This document shows, piece after piece, positions 41,574 to 53,692 of a DNA stretch of 64,000 bases. A model generated the notes under the pieces. It ran no database searches and was not told where the DNA came from. It was given only the letters and a program-made list of their open reading frames with translations. Numbering within the stretch: position 1 is the stretch's first letter; each line of letters opens with the position of its first letter. The stretch is from Cunninghamella blakesleeana (taxonomy: Eukaryota; Mucoromycota; Mucoromycetes; Mucorales; Cunninghamellaceae): contig JAFCIZ010000003.1 of assembly GCA_017871115.1 (NCBI GenBank), forward strand, positions 311,001 to 375,000. The letters are read 5' to 3'. A program made the position numbers and the translations under genes.

Positions 41574-43152
41574 GGTAAGTATATTATATTAAATATAAAT
41601 GTATATATTATTATTATTATTATTATTATTATTAAAAAGAGAAAAGAGAGAAAAAAAAGGGAAGGAAAGAAAAAAAAAAATGACGCTATTTAAAAAGGCA
41701 TAAAAAAAAAGCATATTTATATAACTCCGCTTTTATTTTTTTCAGTTCCATCCCCTTTTTCTTTTTTATATCTATTTGTAATTTATATGATTATTTTTCC
41801 TATTAAATATAAACGCAAGTACATTTAATCATGTCAAAAGTAAAGGAAATAAAGTTAATAATTATATATCGTCACATAAATCGATTATAAAAAACAGAAA
41901 AGGAGATATAAAGGTTTCAAAGATAATAAATGATAAAACATACCTTCTTTTGCTATTTAATATTCATATTATTTATTACATTATTTGTACCAATCAATTC
42001 TTTTTTATATTTTTATTAATAAAAATTACATTCAAGTAAATGCATAAGTTTATAAAACCTCAACAGTATCAAAACCCTAACCACAAAGATGGAACAATAA
42101 TATCACTGAATACAATAAAATAATTACAACGGATAGTATTGCTTAGCATATTTTCTAAATATATACAAATTTCATAGTTGTATAAAGATTAAATTTCAGC
42201 ATTAATGAATTTCCATATGTCTTAATTCACCAAGATCAATATTCATAAATGTAATAGGCTCATAGTGGTTATATATATAAAGCATACCTTTATCATATCA
42301 TATCATATCATATTATTATAAAATTGAAGTCGTGTTAAAGTGGACGATAATACACTAACAATTATAAAATATTTAAGCATGTTTTTTAATCTTAACAATC
42401 CAGTACTATACATCAATGCAAAATGGATCACCTCAACAAATGAATAAATAAATAATGATAGGATTTTATGGATGTGGGAAAAAAAATAAAAAATAAAAAA
42501 GGTTTCGGTATCTCAAAACTAGTATTCTATATATAAATATAAATATAATTATACAGCAATCAATATATATCTTACAATCACAATATTAAATGCATTCTTT
42601 AAATAAATATTTTTATGTGAAAAACGCTGATACAAATAAATTCAATCCATCTTTCCCAATGATAGCAGTCAATGACATCTCATTTATATATAGCAATATT
42701 AAAAGGAGCGTAATGAACAAAAAAAAAAAAACACACTTTTTTCAATTCATGTTAATACAAATTTATACCCAACAAAATATGGAACGTACGTATAACTTGG
42801 TAATCGAAGGGAATATTATCATCCCTCTAATATTCGACAACAATAATTATATCAACCCCAACAAAATCTTTTACACGATATTTTTTTTAAAAAAAAAATT
42901 GCATCACGGATTAAATGAATTTGGAAAAACGCACTCAAAATGAAATAGGTTACTAGAATGAGTTTGTTTTATAATAATGACTCATAGAATATATATAAAA
43001 AAAAATAGACAATTGATTGCTTTATTTACAATTTCATTTTTTATACACTTTTTATTATATTTTTTTTTAATAGCTTTTTTTTTTTTTTAAGCATAAAGTT
43101 ATAAAATAAACTAATTAAATAAATAGATAAATAAAAAAACGTAACTATACCA
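41574..43152. other. 1.6 kb AT-rich intergenic region
   Basis: Upstream of the REEP gene and downstream of the small gene at 43153. It contains a TATCA pentanucleotide microsatellite (42291-42313) and ATT repeats at 41607-41633. An open frame at 42590-42943 has the composition of AT-rich noise and is not called a gene. Confidence 0.6.
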
Positions 43153-43494
43153 TCAATGGTGGTTTAGTTGGCGTAATTTTTCAGCATTTGTTTCCAACAT
43201 ATAAATGAACCTACGTACTTGAATACTATTACTACCAAAATGAACAGGAGCATCGGTTTCTTCGTGAACAAGACTATTCACATGTGATTCCAAATCTTTA
43301 AAGCATTGCTCAAGGTCTTCAAAATGATGATTTTCTTTATGAGGAGGTGGTAAATGGATGGGCGAGGCAACTTGGTACATGATGTTTCTTTTTGAATGGA
43401 GTATGACAGGTGTTGTTACCGTCCTTAATAAGTGACTAGGAGTAGCTTTAGTAAAAGAAGTGGCAGCTTTCATTGTTTGTAATAAAGGTAGCAT
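43153..43494 (-). CDS. Small protein of unknown function, possibly mitochondrial (113 aa)
   Basis: ATG at 43494, TGA at 43153-43155, single exon, 113 residues. The first ~45 residues are rich in Ser, Thr, Lys and Arg with no acidic residue (MLPLLQTMKAATSFTKATPSHLLRT...), as in mitochondrial presequences. The second half is helical and charged (FEDLEQCFKDLESHVNSLV, RRFIYMLETNAEKLRQL), suggesting a coiled-coil or helical-bundle subunit. Composition differs clearly from random AT-rich frames nearby. The family is not recognised and the mitochondrial location is inferred only from composition. Confidence 0.55.
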   Translation of the reverse strand: MLPLLQTMKAATSFTKATPSHLLRTVTTPVILHSKRNIMYQVASPIHLPPPHKENHHFEDLEQCFKDLESHVNSLVHEETDAPVHFGSNSIQVRRFIYMLETNAEKLRQLNHH

Positions 43495-44697
43495 ATTGAA
43501 TAAAGGATGAAGAGTATATGTGAGAGATAAAAAACCAAGGTAGATAAAAAACTTGTAACTTATTTGATTTTTTTAGTAAAATAAAATAAAATAAAAAGAA
43601 AGATAAACCTCTTTTAGAATTATTTTTTTTTATCGCTTTTTATACTAAAAGGAGTTTTACTTCATATATCATAAAACCCTCATTAAAAAAAAAGTCTCAT
43701 AAGCATCATTGATAAAACTATCCAATAATATTCTTGGAAACAATGATAAAAAATACTGTGAAAATTTTCCCACACATATATCAATACTTGTTATGCTTTT
43801 CAATGAATCAGCTGATCCATTCCATTTTCTTTCTTTAATCACTCTCCTTCAAATCACAATGATGGATTAACATATATATTGGACGGCGTTTTAATTTTTT
43901 TTTTTTATCTTCATATGTTTCTCCTATGCTACTTGTATAGGGGTTTTTAACTACACGCATTTTTATATACTCTATTAAGTATATAAAATGAAAGAACTAG
44001 AAACACCTTTTTTTTTTCTTGGTTTTGTTTATTTTATCTTTTATTGTTTGTATTAGTACTACAAAAATAAATAAAAGATAAACCAAGAATGGAAAATCAC
44101 TTGAATAAATAAATCAACATGCATAAAATAAATAATGAGAAAGTTAAATAATACTACATGACATCATAAACAATTTAACAGGCTTCGTACATAGAGAAAA
44201 AAAAAATTTTTTTCTTTTTAACTTCTTGTAGTTTTTTCGACTACCGATTCTCAAATTATAATTTTTTTTTTGGGAAAATATTGGAATATTGGATTCAGTC
44301 TGGGAAGAATAAAAAGGTATTATTTTTCATGTTTTTCCCATTCTTTTATTTATTCTTTTTATTTTTCTGATACACGCCAATTTTTTTTTTTCTTTTTTTT
44401 CTTTTTTTTTTAAAAAAATAAAATAAAAAAAAATATAAATATAAAAAATCGAATGTATATATATATATTATAACGCCTTTAGCATTTAGATAATTAAGGT
44501 ATTTTTGTTTATTTATTTATATTGGCGTAAATTGAATTTTTTGATATATTGAATTTTTATTCGTATATATATTTTTGCGGGGAAATATATCCTTGCGGGG
44601 TTAGGTGTAATAGTATTATATAAGGAAAATAGAAAAAAAAAGTTTAAATTTCCCTTTCATAATTTTTTTTTATAAATACATTTATTTTCCTTTTCTC

Positions 44698-44734
<37 letters not shown>
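43495..44734. other. Divergent intergenic region
   Basis: Shared upstream region of the small gene on the left and the WRKY-like gene on the right. T-rich blocks (about 44370-44412) and a (TA)n tract directly before the WRKY-like ATG (44703-44733). No gene seen. Confidence 0.5.
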
Positions 44735-44736
<2 letters not shown>

Positions 44737-45719
44737 GAGTAATAGTCCATATCATAAAAAAAATGAAAATTTACCTTCTTTACCACCTATTTTGACTCAA
44801 TCGTCCATTAATAAAATTGCTATGTGTCATTTACAAGATATTATTCAACAATATCAATCACAGCCCGAATTATTAAAATTAATATTAACTAGTAAAGTAG
44901 AAGAAGATCGACGATATACAGAAGAAGCAAAATTAAGGTCAAAAACACTTGATATGTATTCAAAAATAAAACAGCAACAACAGCAAGGGCAAGATGAAAT
45001 AATTAAAGATCATAATCATCATAATCGTCATCCTCGTCATACACCACCATTATCACCTCCTCCTTCTTTACATTCATTAATGATCTCCCCCTCTCCTCTT
45101 CCTTCCCCATCATCATCATCGTCGTCATCATCACAATCTACGAGTTTAATTCGTCCTATTCCTATTTTACCGTACGTATAAATATAAACCCATTTTTATC
45201 ATATTTTTAAAATAATCACTGATTTGATTAATATGATATATTTTATTTTAATAAATAAATTTTAGATGTCAACCGTCTACTTCTGAAAACCATATCACAT
45301 TAGCCCAATCCAAAAAATATCAGCCTCGTAAACGAAGATCAATGCAAGCTGTCACAAAAATTATTGAAACAAAGGATCCTCATTATAAAGATGATTATTT
45401 ATGGAAAAATAATGGAAATACCATTCAACGAAAAACAGGCTGTAAAAGTACTTATTATAAATGCTCGAACGCTAATAAGGTAAAAATAAAATATATATAA
45501 AAAAAAATGAATTTGTAGAAATAAAAAACAAAAAGTCGGGTGGTTTCGGACTACATGTGATATATAGAATTCTTATTTTTTATTTTTTTTATTTAAAAAA
45601 AATAGTATTGTCCAGTAAATAAAACTATACTAGCAAAACCAGACGGTATCTATATCATCAAATATCGAGGTACCCATTTACCAATTTGTGGAAAAGTTGA
45701 ACATATTCATGATTTATAA
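44735..45719 (+). CDS. WRKY-GCM1 superfamily zinc-knuckle protein (WRKY-like)
   Basis: Three exons: 44735-45171, 45266-45479, 45606-45719; 254 residues. The N-terminus has a helical segment (~25-85, IIQQYQSQPELLKLILTSKVEEDRRYTEEAKLR), then Gln, His and Ser/Pro-rich linkers. The C-terminal domain (~186-245) follows the WRKY order: DDYLWKNNGN in place of DGYxWRKYGQ, a basic strand, STYYKC, CPVNK, then IIKYRGTHLP. Zinc ligands would be Cys212, Cys219, His241 and Cys245 or a later His. C-x6-C is longer than the plant C-x4-5-C. The WRKYGQK signature is largely replaced, with only W, a basic residue and G kept. An intron lies between the two cysteines. It is probably a DNA-binding regulator whose site need not be the plant W-box. 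FLYWCH or GCM-type relatives are the main alternative. Confidence 0.75.
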
Positions 45720-46096
45720 ATTGTTGAATTTTTTTTAAAAAATAATAATAATAGTAATAATGATTTTTGTTATTGCCTGTTTATACCATATACACTGATA
45801 GAAATAGAATTATTTAATTGATAAAGAAATGGTTAAAAATAAAATAAATATACAAATTTTGTTATTTTATTTTATTTTTTGTTTGAAATTTAAAGTCATG
45901 TATAACATGCATGTCAAATAAATTAAATAATAATAATAATAATAATAAATAAACAATAAACAATAAATATAAAATAAATCAAATCAAACTTTTTACTACA
46001 TATATATATATATAAATAGGTACACTTATAGAAGAAAAAAAGTCAAGCAAACAAAATATATGTTTGAGTACTTTGTTCCTTTTTTTTGGTTGTTTG

Positions 46097-49000
46097 TTAA
46101 GGATGCCAATTCTCAGTCCATATACGTTTATTATAATTTAAAGGTACACCAGTTGAACTTGTTGAAATGTTATTCGATGAAGTATTATTAATACTATTAT
46201 TACTACCATTATTATTTGCTGTAGGGTGATATATCATTGGTTGTACATCATTAAATCCAAACATATTATGACTTCCATTATTATTGCCATTATTACTATG
46301 ATTAGTGTTATTGTTATTTTGATGGTTATGATTATTCATATCCGAATTTGTATTGTTTACATAAGATAATTTTGACTCGTCAAACATGATCTGTCCAAAT
46401 AATCCAGTATCATATAAAAAGGCACTACTATTAAAATCAATAACACCTGATGATGTCATATAGGACGGATAAGAAATACCAATAGCAGTAGTGGTATTGT
46501 CGGTATTTGCTGATGTAGTTGATACAATAGATGGTGTAGATATATGAGATGGCTGTTGTTGGGGTTGCTGTTGTTGATGATGCTGTTGTATTTGTTGCTG
46601 TGATGATATTGGCACTGTACGTAATGGCTGGTTTGAATATGGAAGAGGAGGAGGATATCCACTTGCTGCAGCTACAGGTTTTGTTTGATCTAAAAATTGT
46701 GATCTCGGTGATGTATCATCTGAATTAAGAATATTAGTCATTGACGATGGTATAGTAGAAGTAGTATTCGATTTTGTTGTTGCTGTTTGTGAAGATGGTG
46801 TTGTTGTTGATAATGCAGGAGAATATGATGTATGCGAAGGTTGTGGTGGTGTTGTTGGTGATTCGTATTTTATCCGCTTATAATACTCTTCTTGAGAATA
46901 CTCGTACATTCTACTATGTGATACAATCAAATCGCGGGTTGTTGTGGCCAATCTTTCACATACTGGCCAATATGGTCGTAATAACTATATCAATGTATAC
47001 AAGTAATGCATATATATAATTAATAAAAGACGGCTGATTTTTTTTTAAATCAAATAAAGTTTTCATTTTTCATTTTCATTTTCTTTTATACCTCAATCAT
47101 TTCAAATAATAGTGCTAATCCTTTTGAACCTTTTCTATGTTCTTCTTCAGTTTTAGTAAAAGTGGATGTCATTAAAATAGTTGCAAACATATATGAAGAA
47201 TAACCCATATAAGGTATAACATTAATACCACAAATATCTTTCATTGCTTGAAAAATAGGCATTACATCGTTTACAACCGTTTTACACATGTTGACACTAT
47301 ATTGAATTTTATCCCATGCTTCTTGGGAAAATGCAGATGTTGCATGAATATTATCCTTTTGATCTACATAAGCCAAACTACCGCGATGAAGTGCCAATAC
47401 TAATGTCCTCCAAATAATATGACTTGATAAATAATAGTTAATTTTTCCACGACTAGTACGAGGTAAGTGATGTTCTAAATTTTGTTGTGAAAATTTCATA
47501 ATATCGGGTAAACTATCGTGCCAATTCTGAAGTTCGTCGTTCAGTTTATCAAAATCATCCATAGGAGGCCACATCGGTTTTCCTTGATTACTTTTTGCAT
47601 TTTGTAACCCTTTAATTACATCCCCAAATATCTCCATCAATACCAAGTAATTGTCTATAAATGACGGTAATGAATCCGCTGTCACAGCTTTATTTTCTAT
47701 TGTTACATTTTGATATGGTGGATTAAGTAAAGTAACTGCTTCATCATCTGGGAGGCTAACGTCAAAGTCTCCTTGATTATAAAATTGAGGTCTTGAATTT
47801 CCTGCACTACCAAATCTAATTTAATATATACATGTATAACAGAAAAATACAAATCAATAAATAAACTAATCATCATGTATAGATATATTTTCAAAGAGCT
47901 TACTTGTCAATATTAAAACAACTCCAAAAAATACGTCTTCTCATTAACATAGCTTCCCTATCTAAAGATCCATCAGGTTTATAAATTGGTGATCTTTCAG
48001 TTTCTTTTTTATGAAACCCAAGTTCAAAGCATAATCTATTCAAATAAATTTTATGTTCTCATTAAGCACTGCATTCATCAAATAATCATGTTTTCAATTT
48101 ATTTATTATTACCTTGAGGCTAGACCACCATATATCCAAGCTCTGTTATAAATTAAAGTATATATCATGTAAAAATGTAGCAAATAAATATTTTGTAGTA
48201 TTTGTTTATCTTGTTTTATTTATTTTATTATATTTTATACTATTATTTTACCTTGAACCAGCCGCTCTACCATATTCTAAACATGCCATGACACCCCAAA
48301 ATTGTAAATTAGATACATTAGGTTCAAACAATTCAACACATATTAGAGACCCAGCTTTTCTTGCAAATTTTTCACCAGCCCAATATGGAGGATCTGTTTT
48401 GATTTTTGGATGATCTGAAAATCTATCATATAAATTATAATAAAAATAAAAATAAAATGTATTTGTTAAAGTCATTCGTATATATATATATATATCGTCC
48501 TCTTTTTTTTTTAAATATATATACCTAGCACCTATTGCCATAACACTCCAAAGTAATGGCTGGGATACAGTTCCATCTCTAATAGACTGTATTAATGTAG
48601 GGTGATGTAATAATGGAAAAAGTGAATTAATGTATTTGAAAAAATAATTGACCAAGTGAAGCACAATATCTTGAGGTGGCATTTCAATATCTATATAAAA
48701 TATAAAAATAATATACATCAACAATAATAAAATTAAAGATAGAAAACAAGTATTTTCATGAAAATAATCATGTCTTTTTAGAAATAGCTTAATAAACATA
48801 TATTACCTTCTATTGATTCTTCGTTTAGCATACTTATATTTATACCATGGTTGGATATCGATTTTTCTATTTTTGGTGTTGTTAAGCTATGATGCTGGTT
48901 GTTACTATCACTATTGTTATTATTCAATGACGATGATGGTACTGCTACCACCGACGATGATGATGATCCAGGCATTTTTTTTTCCAACTGAGCAAGTCTT

Positions 49001-49466
49001 TCTTCTAATAATTGCACATATCCTTTACGTGGTCCACGGCGTTTACAAGCTGCATAAGCACAATCTATTCCTGCTTCTTGACAGTTTCTACAAAATGGTT
49101 TTGTACCATCACAACGTTTCTATTATATAGAAAATAAAAAAATATTAAAAATAAAGCTTAATAAATAATATACATACATATCTGTTGTTTTCGTTATTAT
49201 TATTTGATAATATATAGTTGTTCATCAATATAAGATTTATAAAATATAAATTTATATATTAATTATTTTACACACACACACATATATATATATATTATTT
49301 ATTTATATATTATTACTAGTATTATTAATATCATTATTATTTATTTCATTACTTTCTTCTTTCGACATGGTGTACAAGCTTGTGTTGCTCTTTCACGTTT
49401 TTTACCTGTTTTGCCAATATACTCTGTATGATCCTCTTCTTCTAAGTGTATACTATTAGCTTCCAT
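46097..49466 (-). CDS. Zn(II)2Cys6 fungal transcription factor
   Basis: Eight exons: 49353-49466, 48807-49119, 48525-48690, 48252-48422, 48113-48142, 47904-48035, 47092-47815, 46097-46984; 845 residues. The binuclear cluster at ~29-56 has six cysteines (ACTPCRKKKKRCDGTKPFCRNCQ...C), split by the first intron. A basic linker and coiled coil follow (VQLLEERLAQLEKKM). The middle region (~150-500) is the fungal-specific regulatory domain, with FFKYINSLFPLLHHPTLIQSI, LWSVMAIGAR, GGLASRLCFELGFHK and RRRIFWSCFNIDK. The C-terminal ~250 residues are a Gln/Asn/Ser/Pro-rich likely activation region. Exon 5 is a 30-base microexon inside the conserved domain. Target genes cannot be inferred from sequence. 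It is tail to tail with the WRKY-like gene. Confidence 0.92.
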
Positions 49467-49615
49467 TATTGTACACAAAATATTTTATCTTAATATTGTT
49501 GCTATTATTGTTGCTTTAAATTATTAAATTGGCTAAAACAGATCGATAAAATGAATGCAGTGGTAAATAATAATGAATATAAAAAAGAAAGTAGTAAACG
49601 GCTTATCAAAAATCG

Positions 49616-49657
<42 letters not shown>

Positions 49658-50669
49658 TAAAAAGAAAGAGAGAAAAAAAATAATAAAAAATTTGAATGCA
49701 AATAGATTTTTACTCCGAAAATAAAATTCGTACCGGCAAATCTTTTTGCCATATTTTTTACCTTTTTAATATAAAAAAACAGTTCTATTCGTCATGCAAA
49801 TAATTAATAATCAACGTTATTATTTTTTTATTACACTTCACTAAACGTTGGGATAGCTTGCCTTTAAGCTACAAAATAAAAAAATCATTAATTTTTGAAA
49901 TTTTGAATTATCTTATAACACGTGATCATTATTATTTTATTTTGCATTTACCTTAGTTTAATTACAAGCAAACTTTCATAACTGGGGTATATTTTTTACC
50001 AGTCCTCTATACATATTAGACTACATAAAATGATTATGTTATAGTTATTTAGAATTACAAGTTAATCAGTTCATTTTCGACGATGATAAATGAGTATATA
50101 ACTTACATATAATTTTTTAACTGAAGGTACTACTATACATATTATATTTTTTTTATTGGAACCCATATAAAGAAATTCATATCCAATAGATGGAGTAATA
50201 TACTATTATTATTTTTTAAAAAAAAATAAAAGGCAATATTTTTTGAATTTCCAATATCGTATTTAAAGTATTATTTAAATAATAAAAAAAATAAGGAAAG
50301 AAAGAAGAAGAATATAAAAAATGGAAGGAATCAATCATAAAAAACGAACGAGAATGAAGTATAACTTGTTTTACCCACATATTTTATGCGTAATTTATTT
50401 ACTTCCTCATATACAAAAGTCATCCTTTCTTAAAGACTTATTATTATTCTAGACTTAGCTCTATAAGTTTTATACAAGCCAATCCTATTAGTTTTACCAT
50501 GTCATTTAATATGCACCTTTAACAGCCGACACCTGCTTTCTTTTAATGTAAAATACAAAAAAGAAGCTACTAACTACACATCACCGAAAGTCCAGTAATA
50601 GAATACAGCAATATAAAATATATAACTATGACATTTTATTGGCATTATTTTATATATGCTAAAAGTTAT
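49467..50669. other. 1.2 kb intergenic region; no gene seen
   Basis: Promoter of the Zn2Cys6 gene and 3' flank of the CtIP-like gene. A run of A follows a run of T at about 49618-49650 (a potential T/A hairpin). Nothing else recognised. Confidence 0.55.
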
Positions 50670-52564
50670 TCATTGTTGTCGTTTTTCAGGTGATGCAGGA
50701 AAAGTTAAGTCCCAAAAGCCAGGTGGTGTCTTAGGTCTTTCATATACCAATTTGTGTTTTGAGAATTTGTCCATTGATTCTTTTATATTTGCGAATGATG
50801 TACTATCATTTTCAATATACTAAATTCAATAAAAAACAAACAGTATAAATATATATATCGTTATTAAGTGATATAAATCATAGATTATATATGTATATAT
50901 GTATGAAATATACTCTACATGAGCACATGTACAAGTAGAACCATGTGTATTTTTCTTTTCTTGTTCTTCTTGAACAACATCCAAGTATGAATCATAGCTT
51001 GTTTGAATAAATAGATATATGTATATATATGTATGTATAATATAATAATAATTAATACGAATATAAAGTAAATTGTATTTTTTTTATCATTTTTTTAATT
51101 ATTATTATTATTATTATTTACCTTTTCTTTTCATTTTTCTTTTCACTTAAAATAGATTTATCTGACTTTTTTGAGTTTTTTAAACCTGCTACGGTTTGTT
51201 TGTTATTATTGAATTCCACTAATGGTAACCTTTGATCACCATTTGCGTTATCTTTTCTTTTTTTTTTTTTATCCCAATGAACCATAGAATCCTGAACATA
51301 AACATTTTTTTTGTTACTATTATTGTTGAAATGAGATGATGATGATGAAGTCATAGAAGATGAAGAATCAGATATCGCTGTGTTTTCTTTGCCATTTATG
51401 GTTGATAAAAGTCCAGTTTTTGGAAACCTATTAGAGATATTTGATGTAGGTGAAGGAACCATTGACCATATATGATCTGCTTCATTGTTTTTACGTTTAT
51501 GTTGAACTAGCGGATAATGATGACGACTATGAGGATGAAGATAATTTATACTATTTCGATTACTATGATTATTATTATTTAATGTTTTGTTTAATGTTAA
51601 TAGTGATTTGGATGAATTTTTTTTTAGAAAATCTAAAAATGGTTCCTCATCATGCTGTTGTGGCGAAAATATTGTAGATGTAGTATTTACTTTATGGCCA
51701 TCGTTATTATGATTTTTATCTTTATGACTAATATCACGATTACTGGTGTGACTCTGTTGATTATTGTTATTGTTATAACGATTTCTATCGTTAATATGAT
51801 AATTGGCATGATCAATATTATTAAACAAGCGTTGATCATCATCGGTGGCTCTATTTGGTGAAGTTATTGTTTCCCATCTTGAAGAACCTTTTTTCGAATT
51901 AATCTTGGATAATGGCTGTAAAGTAGTCTGTATTAAATTATCTAAACTTGCTCTGCTGTCATTCTTTTTACCCTTTTTATTAATAATTTGTAATGAACGA
52001 TATTTCCGTTTAGTATTTTTATCTAAAGATGGAGGTAGAGGCTGAGTAAGAGTTGGTATTACCGATAAAGGGCAATCTAACTCTTTTGCCATTTCTTCAC
52101 CCATATGTGTGCGAATACTAATAAAAAAATTAAAACAATTTAATAATGCTATTATATATATATATATATATATAGCTTACAAATCACGTTGCATGCGAAT
52201 CTTTTCTTTTAATTTTTGTATGATCTTTTCATATTCTAGAATATTAAATAAATACATATATTTCAAAAAAAAAAAAAAAGAAAAAGGAAAAATAATACGA
52301 ATACAGTTTTAGTATATTGTTTTTTTTTTTATGTATTATTCAAACAGTCATATATCATATACCACTAGCTTGTTTTTGTTGTAATTTGATTGTTGTTTGG
52401 GCATCTTTTAAATCATCTTCAACTATAGAAATAAAACAGAGTAACAATCAGTTATTTAAAGCATCTTTATTGCTTTTTCGATAAATGGATATTTTATTAT
52501 CTTAATTATTCGTAATATTATGATTACTTTCTAGTATTTTTTTTCGCAAGTTTTCCTCATTCAT
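50670..52564 (-). CDS. CtIP/Ctp1/Sae2-like DNA-end resection factor
   Basis: Six exons: 52528-52564, 52363-52422, 52181-52235, 51122-52117, 50919-50997, 50670-50819; 458 residues. Residues 1-60 form a coiled coil (MNEENLRKKILE...TIKLQQKQASEYEKIIQKLKEKI), the place where CtIP/Ctp1/Sae2 tetramerise. A long disordered basic Asn/Ser-rich middle follows. The C-terminus ends SKHKLVYERPKTPPGFWDLTFP (429-450, in two parts), matching the Sae2/CtIP C-terminal domain, whose core is (S)RHR-x-PP-FW-x-FP. Divergences are SKHK for SRHR and CTC (405-407) where relatives have a CxxC zinc pair. These proteins activate the MRN nuclease to trim double-strand break ends. The exon-1 start is short and the least certain part. 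If it is not CtIP, it is an unknown nuclear coiled-coil protein. Confidence 0.7.
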
Positions 52565-52864
52565 TTGTAAACTATTCAATTGCTCATTTATTATTATTAT
52601 CGCTATTATTGATATTATTTTTATTTTTATTTTTATTTTTATTTTTAAAAAAAATGAAAAAACTAAAAAAATGAAAATTAAATTTAGACAACACACAAAA
52701 ACTAAAAATTTCCATTTCCGCAAAAAAAAAAAAAAAAAAAAAAAACCATTTAAAAAAACTAATTATTTTTTATTTACTAAAAAAAAAAAAGATATACTAA
52801 AATATTTAAAAATGCTTCACAATAAAAAAAATTGATATAAAGCTATAGTATAAAAAAAAAATTA
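52565..52864. other. AT-rich spacer between the CtIP-like gene and Hsp20
   Basis: Contains two A runs (about 52722-52744 and 52780-52790) and T/A-rich simple sequence. No gene seen. Confidence 0.5.
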
Positions 52865-52977
52865 TTATTACTATTAAAAAAGTGAAGCACATTAAAAAAA
52901 ATTATTACTATTAAAAAAGTGAAGCATATTAAAAAAAGATTGTTACTATTAAAAAAGTGAATCACATTAAAAAAAGA
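52865..52977 (-). repeat. Three 37-38 bp tandem units in the Hsp20 3' UTR
   Basis: Units of the form TTATTACTATTAAAAAAGTG followed by AAGCACATTA and an A run start at about 52865, 52902 and 52940. The array runs straight into the stop codon of the heat-shock gene. An inverted partial match (TGCTTCAC) lies at 52812-52819. It may affect mRNA stability, or be neutral slippage. Confidence 0.85.
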
Positions 52978-53496
52978 TTATTGAACAGGAATACGAATGG
53001 ATGACTTTTCTGCTTTTGGAATATTAACCGTAAGGATACCATCTTGATAATTAGCTTTAATAGCATTAACATCAATTGTTTGAGGAAAACTAAAGGATCT
53101 TGAGAAAGAACCAGTAACTCTCTCTGAGCGCCACCAATGAGGAGTAGTAGCTGGTACTACATCTGTGGATTCAGTTTTACTTTCTTCATCTTGTTTCTGT
53201 TGTTCAGATGATTCCGTGTTAGCATACTTTACTTCTCCTTTCAAAACAATTGTATGGTCATCGGTAACTTGAATGTCGATATCCTTTTTTTGTACACCTG
53301 GAACTTCGGCATGTATTTCATAGCCATTACTAGTTTCAAGAATATCAGTAGGAGGATATCTTGCACCTGAGGTATGTCTTCCAAAATTACTAACGGTGGG
53401 TTCATAAAAAGAACTGCTTAAAGGTTGATCAAAAGCCGACACAGCTCGGTTGATATCCCGGAGAGCTTCATTTAATAAACGACTTGTAAGTGCCAT
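52978..53496 (-). CDS. Small heat-shock protein (Hsp20/alpha-crystallin family)
   Basis: ATG at 53496, single exon, 172 residues. An N-terminal arm (~1-45) is followed by the alpha-crystallin domain from PPTDILETSNGYEIHAEVPGVQKKDIDIQV to DGILTVNIPK, interrupted by a charged Glu/Lys/Ser loop of ~30 residues (about 93-122), as in other fungal Hsp20s. The C-terminal tail has the IRIPV (I-x-I) motif used for oligomer assembly. ATP-independent holdase in the cytosol under heat stress. Absence of introns fits heat-induced genes, whose splicing is impaired under stress. Its 3' UTR holds a short tandem repeat, and its upstream region has heat-shock elements. Confidence 0.95.
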   Translation of the reverse strand: MALTSRLLNEALRDINRAVSAFDQPLSSSFYEPTVSNFGRHTSGARYPPTDILETSNGYEIHAEVPGVQKKDIDIQVTDDHTIVLKGEVKYANTESSEQQKQDEESKTESTDVVPATTPHWWRSERVTGSFSRSFSFPQTIDVNAIKANYQDGILTVNIPKAEKSSIRIPVQ

Positions 53497-53567
53497 GTTA
53501 GATAATAATATGTAATTGTTTGATAATAAAGATTAAAAAAAATTGAAAAAGAAAAAAAAAAAGCTCG

Positions 53568-53692
53568 TATTTATATCTTTTTGAATCACTGAAAAAAATA
53601 TATTTTTTTTGATAGTTGGTTCTGGAAAATTATGCAATGATATATATATCACTTAATTTTATTCATATCTAAAAAGTACTGGAAGTTTCTTC
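53568..53692 (-). promoter_or_regulatory. TATA box and heat-shock elements of the Hsp20 gene
   Basis: A TATAAATA box on the minus strand (53568-53575) lies about 75 bp before the ATG. Two head-to-head heat-shock units follow upstream: GTTCTGGAAA at 53619-53628 and GGAAGTTTCTTC at 53681-53692. Both match alternating nGAAn/nTTCn spacing, the binding site of Hsf1 trimers. Confidence 0.7.

Noticed and set aside
42590..42943. A 117-codon open frame
   Set aside because: Composition (Asn, Ile, Lys, Phe) is that of random AT-rich sequence, and no splice partners or motifs were found.
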